This document shows positions 1-7,339 of a stretch of 64,000 nucleotides of DNA, in pieces. The DNA lies in the NCBI GenBank assembly GCA_017577615.1, contig PKRE01000008.1:1-64000 (forward strand). Reading direction: 5' to 3'. Each line of letters starts with the position of its first letter. Within the stretch, counting starts at the first letter, position 1. This stretch comes from Gammaproteobacteria bacterium. GTDB lineage: Bacteria > Pseudomonadota > Gammaproteobacteria > Steroidobacterales > Steroidobacteraceae. The position numbers were made by a program, and so were the translations under genes. The notes below the pieces were generated by a model, which did not search any database, was not told where the DNA came from, and saw only the letters and a program-made list of their open reading frames with translations.

Positions 1-407
1 GGGACGATCTGCTCGACCGGAGCTTTCATCATGTGCTGCTGATTCACCCAGAGCAGCTTCATCGGATCGAAGCTCGCGGCCGAACGGCTGACCTTGTCGA
101 GGTCGAAGAGATCGATCAGCTCGTCGATCGTGAAAATCTCCTGATCCCCATGCGACCACCCGAGCCGCGCGATGTAGTTCAGCATCGCCTGCGGCAGAAA
201 ACCCATCTCCCGATACTCGAGCACGTTGACCGCGCCGTGCCGTTTCGAGAGCTTCGTCCCGTCCGGCCCGTGGATCATCGGCAAATGCGCGTACGCGGGC
301 GGCGTCTCGCCGAGCGCGCGAAAGATGTTGATCTGCCGCGGCGTGTTGTTGACGTGATCGTCGCCGCGGATCACGTGCGTGATGCGCATGTCCGCGTCGT
401 CGACGAC
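1..407 (-). pseudogene. gltX: 3' part of glutamyl-tRNA synthetase gene, 5' end lost and fused to IS66 tnpA
   Basis: Reading leftward, the translation is clearly class I GluRS: ITHVIRGDDHVNNTPRQ, the KLSKRHG signature that binds the ATP/aminoacyl-adenylate, and LGWSHGDQEIFT. The gene runs off the left edge of the window. GluRS similarity starts abruptly at about 407 (VVDDADMRI). The N-terminal Rossmann half with the HIGH motif is missing, and the frame continues without a stop into a transposase sequence. The fragment cannot charge tRNA by itself, because the catalytic site needs both HIGH and KMSKS-type motifs. gltX is essential, so an intact copy, or a tRNA-independent arrangement, must exist elsewhere unless this junction is an assembly error. 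Family identity is seen directly; the pseudogene status is inferred. Confidence 0.85.
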
Positions 408-749
408 GGATACTTCCCCGAGCACGCGCACGCGGGCACCACACGGTAGCGCGATCTCGATCGTGTCAGACGCCGTCGACTCGTTGATCGGGGACGTCAC
501 CTTGACGGGAAGCAGCTGCACCGCTCGGGGCGGCCGCGTATGCTCGAGCACGCCTTGTGCGTGCTGGCGCCGCCAACTGAACAAGAGATTGGCATTGACC
601 CCATGCCGGCGTGCGACTTCGGCAACCGAGACGCCCGGCTTCAGCGTCTCCTGCACGATCCGAAGCTTCGTCTCGATCGTGCGCATCTGGCGGCGCGGCC
701 GCGTCACCGCTGTCGGCGACGCTTGGTTCTCAAGAGTGTACGTGTCCAT
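408..749 (-). pseudogene. tnpA: Truncated IS66-family transposase accessory gene tnpA
   Basis: The ATG at 749 is preceded by GAGGAG three bases upstream. About 114 residues of an IS66 TnpA (OrfA) type protein follow: a basic N-terminus, a helix-turn-helix segment (VSVAEVARRHGVNANLLFSW) and the typical C-terminal IEIALPCGARVRVLGEV. The last 10-20 residues of a normal TnpA are missing. Instead the frame runs on into GluRS sequence. No TnpB or TnpC follows. In IS66 elements this small DNA-binding protein works with TnpB and the TnpC transposase. Here it can only be a relic, although it would still be translated as a TnpA-GluRS hybrid. Confidence 0.8.
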
Positions 750-847
750 TTGCTCCTCACGCGGACACGTCCACCGTGTCCATCTCACGGAGCGCAGCTA
801 AACTTAAACGGCGGTCGGGTAGAAGACGGTGACGGTCGGACGCTTAC
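408..847 (-). mobile_element. IS66-family insertion sequence remnant (left end only)
   Basis: Reading leftward from 847 the sequence begins GTAAGCGTCCG, the typical terminal inverted repeat start of IS66 elements, about 100 bases before the tnpA ATG. The element is cut inside tnpA at about 408, and the other terminus, tnpB and tnpC are absent. The expected 8-bp target duplication beside the surviving end would be bases 848-855, but with only one end present it cannot be confirmed. Gene order suggests insertion downstream of the neighbouring integrase gene, then a deletion that removed most of the element and the 5' half of gltX. Confidence 0.7.
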
Positions 848-921
848 CACTCAACTGCCGCTCCAAGTCCGGAGCGTCAACTGTCCAGTCTTGGGGGGGT
901 TCACTGCAGGATGCGGGCAAT

Positions 922-2049
922 TTACAACCGCCGCCTGCAGGACGGAAACATCACGACATTCGATACGAGACCTGTAGCGATGGGCCGTTGGTGGGCGGCG
1001 CCATACTCCTCCCCGTGAGATTCCAACGGTGCCCACCCTGAGGGCGCACCTGAGTCTTCAGTTTCATCTAGTCGCGCTACCACATGGTTGTCATACATCT
1101 GCGTATAACGAAGCAGCATCGCCAGCGTCTTGTGGCCTGTGATCCTCTGCACTTCCATGACTGTTAGCCCGCGCTCTAAGAGCCGACTGGTTGCTTCATG
1201 GCGAAGATCATGGAAGCGGAAGTTTTCTATGCGTGCCGAATCGCATAGCTTCCGCCACGATCGGTATAGCTGCACCCGAGTCATCGGGAACACTCTCTCA
1301 CCATCGTGAAGGCTTAGCGCACGCTCCACGACCTCGACTGCGCACTTTGAAAGCGGCACGCCGCGATTCTCTCCGTTCTTTGTATCTCGCAGAATCGCGA
1401 TTCGACGACGCACATGAAGATCGGTGCGCCTGAGCCGAAGGATCTCACTGAGACGCGCAGCAGTTTCTAGCGCAAAGGTCACGATCAGTTTGAACATCTC
1501 GTCGCTTTGCTGCGCTAAGGCGCGATGGAACCGCTGCGCCTCAGCTTCATCCAGCCGACGATCGCGCCACTTACTGCCTCCTGGTAGCTCGACACCCGCG
1601 ATCGGATTCTTGAGATAGGGCATCCCCCATGCCTTTCTCGCCTTCTTAAACACCGCGCTGATAAGCATGAGATCGAGACGAATGGTATTTGCTGACTTGC
1701 CCTCGTTCTCCCTCTCCTTCTTGAATTCACTGAAGTGCGCTGCTGTTAGAAGGGAGAGCTTCAAGGAGGCGAGAGGGCGCTTCTGCCAAGCCCGGATGCG
1801 CCGAAGTTCCTGCTCTGCGCCTTTTTTCGTCGGCGTCACTTCCTTTGCGTATCGCTCGAGCGCTTCAGACAACGTCATCTCGGACGCGAGATCCGGACAC
1901 GTGTCTTCTCCAGCTAAGAGCTGTCTCTCGATTCGAGCAGCCCACTGCTCGGCTTCCGCCTTTGTATCGAAGGAGCGAGTTTTCGGTGCGAAGCCCCGAA
2001 TCCGAACGCGAGCACGCCAGACTTTGCCACGCTTATCGATTGATGCCAT
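922..2049 (-). CDS. Tyrosine-type site-specific recombinase (integrase)
   Basis: A 375-residue phage-type integrase. The N-terminal arm-binding region (1-55) starts MASIDKRGKVWRARVR, a SAM-like core-binding domain follows (about 60-160), and the catalytic domain lies at about 170-340. The catalytic set can be read as Arg in ETAARLSE, Lys in RDTKNGENR, HDLRHE (His and Arg), GHKT (His) and the nucleophile Tyr in YTQMYDN. The last ~50 residues are not typical and may be extended. The gene lies 150 bp from the 3' end of tRNA-Phe and is transcribed away from it, the usual layout of an element integrated in a tRNA gene. Its composition is visibly less GC-rich than the flanking genes, which fits horizontal origin. 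The protein looks catalytically complete although the element around it is largely gone. Confidence 0.9.
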   Translation of the reverse strand: MASIDKRGKVWRARVRIRGFAPKTRSFDTKAEAEQWAARIERQLLAGEDTCPDLASEMTLSEALERYAKEVTPTKKGAEQELRRIRAWQKRPLASLKLSLLTAAHFSEFKKERENEGKSANTIRLDLMLISAVFKKARKAWGMPYLKNPIAGVELPGGSKWRDRRLDEAEAQRFHRALAQQSDEMFKLIVTFALETAARLSEILRLRRTDLHVRRRIAILRDTKNGENRGVPLSKCAVEVVERALSLHDGERVFPMTRVQLYRSWRKLCDSARIENFRFHDLRHEATSRLLERGLTVMEVQRITGHKTLAMLLRYTQMYDNHVVARLDETEDSGAPSGWAPLESHGEEYGAAHQRPIATGLVSNVVMFPSCRRRL

Positions 2050-2125
2050 CGCAAGTCTCCAGAATTTGAAGTGGAGACCCGTCTAGCAATCAGGTTTAGC
2101 TCGCAGCTTGGACACGCGACGGTCG

Positions 2126-2145
2126 TGGTCCAAAACTGGTCCAAA
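2126..2145. repeat. Tandem TGGTCCAAA repeats beside the tRNA-Phe attachment site
   Basis: Two copies of TGGTCCAAA start at 2126 and 2137, with an 11-bp period. They lie between the integrase start and the tRNA-Phe 3' end. Short tandem sites phased by one helical turn next to an att site are typical of integrase arm-type or excisionase binding sites. That role is inferred. I did not find a second copy of the tRNA 3' end in the window that would mark the other element boundary. Confidence 0.4.
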
Positions 2146-2201
2146 TGAAACAGCTTAGTCCGCGCGCGGCCTTTCAAGGTATTGAATTCGACAGGGATAA
2201 T

Positions 2202-2277
<76 letters not shown>

Positions 2278-2348
2278 TAGAGTGGCTGGGCGTGCCGCCG
2301 GCTGGCCAGGAGGGCCAGACGGACCAGACGAGTGCCAGAAGGTCGCGT

Positions 2349-2377
2349 ATTAAAGCTGCGCGGAGATGGGGCGTCAA
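2349..2377 (-). promoter_or_regulatory. Sigma-70-type promoter for tRNA-Phe
   Basis: On the minus strand TTGACG (2377-2372) is followed after exactly 17 bases by TTTAAT (2354-2349). Each matches consensus at 5 of 6 positions. Initiation near 2342 would give a leader of about 65 nt before the tRNA. The rest of the gap, 2378-2619, contains no gene I can support. It should hold the egtB promoter, which I cannot place with confidence. Confidence 0.6.
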
Positions 2378-2619
2378 GGAAAGTCGCGAAACGGCAAGGA
2401 GCGCCCCTCGGCACCGCCGCCCGGCCAGGGCCGCAACCAGCCGTCGGGCCTTACCGGTAGCCCGTCCGAGCGTTCGTTGCGCTGATCTGACGCAAGCGCA
2501 CGCCCTGGCGCTGTTCTTGCAACTTTATTCCCAGACAGGCGTTGATTATGTGAAGCCGACGTCGCTCGGCACCGACACCACCTACCGAAGCCACACATTA
2601 ATAAGTAAGGAGTGCCCGG

Positions 2620-3891
2620 ATGGCAGCCGTCGAAGCAGCAGCTCAAGTGGATATGCGTCCTTCAGAGTCGCTGGCTGCGCGCTACCGCCGGATTCGGGCC
2701 CAGACGCTGAGCTTGTGCGCATCGCTCGAGCCCGAGGACTTCGTGGTGCAAAGCATGCCCGAGGCCAGCCCCGTCAAGTGGCACCTCGCGCACACGACGT
2801 GGTTCTTCGAGCAGTTCCTGCTGCGCACGCGTCTGCACGGTTACCGCCCCTTTCGTCCCAAGTTCGAGTACCTCTTCAACTCGTACTACGACACGCTCGG
2901 TGTGATGCATGCGCGCGCCGAGCGCGGCATGCTGACGCGGCCGACGGTGAAGGAGATCAACGAGTACCGAGAGCACGTCGATGCGCACATGCTGGATCTC
3001 ATCGCCAAGAGCGAAGACGACGAGCGCATCGAGTCGCTGACGGTGCTCGGGCTGCATCACGAGCAACAGCACCAGGAGTTGCTGCTTACCGACCTCAAGC
3101 ACTTGTTCTCGTGCAATCCACTCCTGCCTGCCTATCGCACGCGTCCACTGCAACCCTGTCGCGCACCGGGCACGTTGCGGTTTCACTGCTTCGAGGGCGG
3201 CGTGAGGGAGATCGGCGCCAACGGCAAGCGATTCTGCTTCGACAATGAGACGCCGCGGCACCGCGTCTATGTCGAGCCGTTCGCGCTCGCTGATCGACTC
3301 ATCGTCAACGCGGAATACCGTGAGTTCATCCGCGACGGTGGTTATCGGCGCCCGGAGTTCTGGCTGGCGGACGGCTGGGCGCTCGTCAAGCGCGACGGCT
3401 GGACTCGCCCGCTCTATTGGGACGAGTCGCTCGAGGCGGAATTCACGTTGTACGGCCTCGAGCCGCTGCAGCCGGGGGCGCCCGTGTGTCATTTGAGTTT
3501 CTACGAGGCCGACGCCTTCGCGCGCTGGGCAGGCGCGCGGTTACCGACGGAGGCCGAGTGGGAAATCGCCGCGGCGACGTTGCCGGTGCAGGGACACTTC
3601 CTCGAAGACGGTCAACTGCACCCGCGCAACGCGCCGGACTCCCCCGGACTCAAGCAGGTCTTCGGCTACGCGTGGGAATGGACTGCCTCTCCCTACGTCC
3701 CCTATCCCGGCTTCCGGCCGCTCAGCGGTGCGCTCGGTGAGTACAACGGCAAGTTCATGTGCAATCAGATCGTGTTGCGCGGCGGCTCGTGCGCCACACC
3801 CGGCGACCACATTCGGGCGACGTATCGCAATTTCTTTTACCCACATGCGCGCTGGCAGTTCGCGGGCGTGCGCCTGGCTCGCGACTACTGA
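2620..3891 (+). CDS. egtB: Ergothioneine biosynthesis sulfoxide synthase EgtB
   Basis: A non-haem iron enzyme that joins a thiol donor (cysteine or gamma-glutamylcysteine) to hercynine, forming the sulfoxide precursor of ergothioneine. The 423 residues show an N-terminal DinB-like four-helix domain (about 20-165) and a C-terminal formylglycine-generating-enzyme-like domain (about 190-420, ending FAGVRLARDY). The iron-binding motif HX3HXE is His147-x3-His151-x-Glu153. A further His pair sits in WHLAHTTW (His55, His58), either of which could be the third ligand. The start at 2620 has AAGGAG 8 bases upstream. egtD follows after 12 bases, so the two form an operon. No egtA, egtC or egtE is adjacent, so the thiol donor and the C-S lyase cannot be deduced here. 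Confidence 0.93.
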   Translation: MAAVEAAAQVDMRPSESLAARYRRIRAQTLSLCASLEPEDFVVQSMPEASPVKWHLAHTTWFFEQFLLRTRLHGYRPFRPKFEYLFNSYYDTLGVMHARAERGMLTRPTVKEINEYREHVDAHMLDLIAKSEDDERIESLTVLGLHHEQQHQELLLTDLKHLFSCNPLLPAYRTRPLQPCRAPGTLRFHCFEGGVREIGANGKRFCFDNETPRHRVYVEPFALADRLIVNAEYREFIRDGGYRRPEFWLADGWALVKRDGWTRPLYWDESLEAEFTLYGLEPLQPGAPVCHLSFYEADAFARWAGARLPTEAEWEIAAATLPVQGHFLEDGQLHPRNAPDSPGLKQVFGYAWEWTASPYVPYPGFRPLSGALGEYNGKFMCNQIVLRGGSCATPGDHIRATYRNFFYPHARWQFAGVRLARDY

Positions 3892-3903
3892 GGAAACGGC
3901 CCG

Positions 3904-4872
3904 ATGACGCACACATCGCATGTCCGTTCATCCGCCGCACCGGACGAGGTGCTCGAAAGTGTGCTGAGGGGGCTGAAGAAACCGGAGAAAGAGCTCTCGC
4001 CGGTCTGGTTCTATGACGATCACGGCTCGTACCTCTTCGATCGGATCTGCGAGCTGCCCGAGTACTACCTCACGCGCACCGAGCTCGCGATCATGCGGGA
4101 GCATGCGCCCGAGATGGCGCGACACATCGGACGTGGTGCCGCCCTCGTCGAGCTGGGCAGCGGCACCAGCGCGAAGACACGCCTCTTGCTGGATCACATC
4201 GACATGCCGGCAACCTACGTGCCCGTCGACATCGCACGTGAGTATTTACTCGATGCTGCCGGCGCGATCGCGCGCGACTATCCCGAGCTGCACGTGATCC
4301 CGGTGAATGCCGATTTCTCGCAGCCGTTCGAGCTTCCCATTGAGGTCGCCCGGGCGAGCCGGTGCGTCGTGTATTTTCCTGGCTCGACACTCGGCAACTT
4401 CGACCGGGCCGAAGCAGCTTCGTTGCTGAGTCGCATCCGCGGCATGATTGGCCGTCATGGCGCGGCCCTCATCGGCATCGATCTGCGCAAGGATGCTGGC
4501 GTGCTTCGTCGCGCATATAACGACGCAGCAGGCCTCACCGCCGCGTTCAACCTGAATGCATTGCGCCACTTGAACCGCAAGCTCGGCGCCGATTTCGATC
4601 TCGAGCAATTCGAGCATGCGGCGATCTGGGTCGAGGACAAGAGCCGCATCGAGATGCACTTGATCAGCAAACGCGATCAGCGCGTGCACATCGGCCACGC
4701 GGAGGTGACGATCAAGCGCGGTGAGCACATCCGCACCGAGTACAGTCACAAGTACACGCTCGAGGACTTCGCCGAGCTTGCCGAGAGTGCTGGTCTGCGC
4801 GTTCGCGAAGTGTGGACGGATCGAAACAGATACTTCAGTGTGCAGCTGCTCGAGCCGCACACCTTCCAATAG
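3904..4872 (+). CDS. egtD: L-histidine N-alpha-methyltransferase EgtD
   Basis: Trimethylates the alpha-amino group of histidine with SAM to give hercynine, the substrate of EgtB. The 322 residues cover the full family length: N-terminal FYDDHGSYLFDRICELPEYY, then the SAM-binding motif VELGSGTSAKT (about residue 80), YVPVDIAREYL, and the YFPGSTLGNF segment characteristic of EgtD. GAGG lies about 10 bases before the ATG. It is co-transcribed with egtB, and together the two provide the core of ergothioneine synthesis, an antioxidant thiol pathway. Confidence 0.95.
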   Translation: MTHTSHVRSSAAPDEVLESVLRGLKKPEKELSPVWFYDDHGSYLFDRICELPEYYLTRTELAIMREHAPEMARHIGRGAALVELGSGTSAKTRLLLDHIDMPATYVPVDIAREYLLDAAGAIARDYPELHVIPVNADFSQPFELPIEVARASRCVVYFPGSTLGNFDRAEAASLLSRIRGMIGRHGAALIGIDLRKDAGVLRRAYNDAAGLTAAFNLNALRHLNRKLGADFDLEQFEHAAIWVEDKSRIEMHLISKRDQRVHIGHAEVTIKRGEHIRTEYSHKYTLEDFAELAESAGLRVREVWTDRNRYFSVQLLEPHTFQ

Positions 4873-4934
4873 CCTGTGAGCCCGGGACGCGCTGCCGCAG
4901 GCGTTCGTCGTCTAGAGGCGCAGCTCGTTAGAAG

Positions 4935-4987
4935 GCTATCGCTAGCTCGGCAACTGTGCTGTCCGCATCGACCGCTCTAGCGATAGC
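4935..4987. repeat. 11-bp perfect inverted repeat downstream of egtD
   Basis: GCTATCGCTAG (4935-4945) and CTAGCGATAGC (4977-4987) are exact complements separated by 31 bases. They lie between the ends of the convergent egtD and the small acidic protein gene. No T-run follows, so this is not a standard intrinsic terminator. It could be a transcript-end structure or a dispersed palindromic repeat unit. Confidence 0.5.
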
Positions 4988-5092
4988 TCTCAAGTGACAC
5001 GAACGGGCTTCACCCGTCGGCTGGCGCCCTCCGCCAGCGCGTTTGCGACGCGCATCCTGAGCCTCGCAGCGTCTATCTTCGCTCGGCATCCC

Positions 5093-5377
5093 TCAGCGGC
5101 GCAGACCGCGCAGACGCATGAGAATACTGCGATGCTCGACGTCGGCGTGAGGCTCGTCATCGTCGTCTCCGAGCTGCTCGAGCTCATCGAGATCGCTCAG
5201 CGGTTCCAAGTCCATCGCATACCATTCGTCGAAGTCCACCTCGTCAATGTCGCCGTGCGTGTCTTGGAAGTAAATCACCCGATCCGCGTCGTCGATATTG
5301 ATCACTTGGTACAGCTCGCGACTGCCGCGATAGGCGTACCAACGACCTTCCTCCGGAATCACATTGTTCATGACCAT
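5093..5377 (-). CDS. Small acidic protein of the DUF6763-like family, copy 1
   Basis: About 94 residues, function unknown. The core reads GRWYAYRGSRELYQVINIDD, then a VIYFQDTHGDIDEVDFDEW stretch and an acidic tail rich in D and E. It lines up with the protein at 41942-42271 in this window (G-x-WY, x-V-x-x-ID, QxxxGxxDExDxxxW, acidic tail), so the two are paralogs. The reading frame extends to 5431, but I prefer the ATG at 5377, which has GAGG five bases upstream and fits the length of the paralog; ATGs at 5380 and 5371 are alternatives. No signal peptide, membrane segment or cysteine cluster is seen. The family name is from memory. The fold suggests a small beta-rich protein, possibly a protein-protein adaptor. 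Confidence 0.7.
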   Translation of the reverse strand: MVMNNVIPEEGRWYAYRGSRELYQVINIDDADRVIYFQDTHGDIDEVDFDEWYAMDLEPLSDLDELEQLGDDDDEPHADVEHRSILMRLRGLRR

Positions 5378-5991
5378 CATGCCCTCTACTGCCCTCGGCG
5401 ATGCGCGCTCAGCTAGACAGAATCCAAACACGGCCGCTCGCGCGAATCGACGAGCCGGCTCGTCCTCAACGAAATCTCAGCGAGCTGTAATTGCGCGAAA
5501 GCTAGAGCGTACGCGTGCTTCATCGCCGCCGCGCTACGAGCTTTCCGATACTCATTGCGCAAGCTGCGGTACGAACCACAGGCGCTCGCCGAGAGCTGTC
5601 TGTGCCGCGCGTAGCCAGGCTGGAAGCACGCGCTCGACCCAACTGACAACACGAGAAGGTGCGTACCCGTCCGGCGCTTGCCGGCAGGGTGCGGGACAAA
5701 GCACAGCGACCGGAGCCCGGCTCCACAGCCGGTCTTCGCGACCTGAAACGGCCCGGCGCTCGCTGCCGCTAGGCCCGAAGCAGCAGGACGCGAAGTGCGA
5801 CGACGTTCACGCCCACGCGCCAGCCCCTCGTGCCATCCCTGACGTCCATGCGCGACAGCGCCGCAAGCACGCCGCCCGACCGTGACACGCGTGCGTGTCG
5901 CGACGCGCGCCCTTGCGTTCCGACGCGCGTCACGGTTTATCGCAGGACGCCTTGTCTATACTGCGCGCCACTCCCTCATGGCACAGCTGTC
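5378..5991. other. Gap with no recognisable gene; possible promoter near its right end
   Basis: Several short reading frames occur on both strands but none shows a recognisable domain, a good ribosome-binding site or family-like composition. A TATACT hexamer at 5957-5962 lies 30 bases before the ATG at 5992 and could be the -10 box of the next gene. The -35 region (about 5934-5939) is poor. Confidence 0.5.
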
Positions 5992-7068
5992 ATGGAGCTC
6001 ACTGGAAGCCCAGAAGATATCGCATTGCTCCGCAGGTTCTCGCCGCTCGATAGCATGCGCGCGGAGAACCTGGTTGCGATCGCACGCAAGACCAGCCGCC
6101 GTCAGGCTCCGCATGCTCGCCTGCTATTCGCCGAAGGCGACGAAGAAAGACACACCTATTACTTGTTGAGCGGCACGGTCGATCTCCTGCAGGAAGGCGA
6201 AGTGATCGCGACCATCACCGCAGGATCTCCCAAGGCGCGCCGGCCGCTCGCGCACGTCTTGCCGCGTCCTTACTCAGCGGTGGTGACATCGGAGCGCGCA
6301 GAATACCTATTCATCGACAGCGAGTTCCTCGATGTGATGGTGACGTTGGATCAAACCGGCGCCTATCACGTCGCCGAGCTGCGCAGCACCGAAGAGGACG
6401 GCTCGGAGCCGCCGGATGATTGGATGACTGCGCTGTTGCGAACCAAGGCGTTCTACAAGGTGCCGCCAGCCAACATCCAAGCGCTGTTCATGCGGCTGCA
6501 GCGCGTCGACTATCGCGCTGGCGACGTCGTCATCAAGCAGGGAGACGTGGGCGACTACTTCTACATCGTCGTCAAAGGCAAGTGCGTCGTCACGCGCGAA
6601 TCGCCGCTCAGCAAGGAAGGCATCAAGCTCGCCGAGCTCTCCATGGGCGATACATTCGGCGAGGAAGCACTGATTTCCGACGCCAAGCGCAACGCAAGCG
6701 TCACGATGCTGACCGACGGCTACTTGATGCGCCTCAGCAAGGAGGATTTTCGCAGCCTGCTCAATGAGCCGTTCTTGCAATGGGTCGACTACGAAGAAGC
6801 AAAGCGTATCGTGGCTGCAGGCGGCAAGTGGCTCGACGTGCGTCTGCCTTCGGAATTCGATCAATATCACGCCAAAGGTGCGCTCAACATTCCGCTCTAC
6901 TCGCTGCGCCTGAAAATGAAGTCGCTCGACCGCAACACGCACTACGTCGTGTGCTGCGACACGGGTCGGCGCAGCTCCGTGTGTGCCTATATCTTGTCCG
7001 AGCGCGGCTATCAGGCGAGCGTGCTCAAGGATGGCTTGGCGGTGACGGAGATTGCGCGCACGGCGTGA
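5992..7068 (+). CDS. Double cyclic-nucleotide-binding domain protein with C-terminal rhodanese domain
   Basis: The 358 residues form two cNMP-binding (cupin-like) domains (about 10-125 and 150-270) and a rhodanese domain (about 272-355). The second cNMP domain keeps the phosphate-binding cassette GDTFGEEALISDAKRNAS, with Glu and Arg in place. The first has lost it (GSPKARRPLAHVLPRP) and is probably structural. The rhodanese loop is C-D-T-G-R-R with the nucleophile at about Cys322, so sulfur transfer or persulfide chemistry is possible. I chose ATG 5992 because the upstream frame is not domain-like; no strong ribosome-binding site is present. There is no DNA-binding or membrane segment. The role is unknown. 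Domain content suggests a cytoplasmic sensor linking cyclic nucleotide and sulfur or redox state. Confidence 0.8.
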   Translation: MELTGSPEDIALLRRFSPLDSMRAENLVAIARKTSRRQAPHARLLFAEGDEERHTYYLLSGTVDLLQEGEVIATITAGSPKARRPLAHVLPRPYSAVVTSERAEYLFIDSEFLDVMVTLDQTGAYHVAELRSTEEDGSEPPDDWMTALLRTKAFYKVPPANIQALFMRLQRVDYRAGDVVIKQGDVGDYFYIVVKGKCVVTRESPLSKEGIKLAELSMGDTFGEEALISDAKRNASVTMLTDGYLMRLSKEDFRSLLNEPFLQWVDYEEAKRIVAAGGKWLDVRLPSEFDQYHAKGALNIPLYSLRLKMKSLDRNTHYVVCCDTGRRSSVCAYILSERGYQASVLKDGLAVTEIARTA

Positions 7069-7138
7069 TCGACCGGTAAGACGCGACGAGATCACCGCTG
7101 ACGACAGGAGATAGACACTCGGAAACGTGACAAGTGAG

Positions 7139-7152
7139 ATGCCCATGGGCAT
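7139..7152. repeat. Perfect 14-bp palindrome in intergenic region
   Basis: ATGCCCATGGGCAT is its own reverse complement. It lies between the end of the cNMP/rhodanese gene (7068) and the hybrid kinase gene (7340). It could be an operator. No known regulator consensus is recognised. Confidence 0.35.
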
Positions 7153-7230
7153 GTGAACGGCGACTGGCTCCTCGCCGCAACGAACAGCTTGCGAAACTGC
7201 TCTCGCGCACGAGCCTTCTTGCCGTCATTG

Positions 7231-7246
7231 AGTGACGTCTGTCACA
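7231..7246. promoter_or_regulatory. CRP/Vfr/Clp-like binding site upstream of hybrid kinase
   Basis: AGTGACGTCTGTCACA matches the CRP-family consensus TGTGA-N6-TCACA at 9 of 10 defined positions (only the first T is replaced by A), with the correct 6-bp spacer. It is centred about 100 bp before the kinase ATG at 7340, a usual activator distance. The only other genes nearby are the upstream cNMP-binding protein and this kinase. Confidence 0.5.
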
Positions 7247-7339
7247 TCCGCAAGCACGAGGAGCCGCGAATAGCGGGACCTACGTCCAGTTTCCCGCCAG
7301 CGAGTCGTTGTAGAAGGATGCCGAGGGCAGTAACGAGCG

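Noticed and set aside
4935..4987. Intrinsic terminator for egtD
   Set aside because: The hairpin has a 31-base loop, is not GC-dense and has no T-run, so it is listed only as an inverted repeat.
5413..5652. Small minus-strand frame (79 codons) in the 5.4-6.0 kb gap
   Set aside because: No ribosome-binding site, no domain and no paralog; overlaps the upstream region of the small acidic protein gene.
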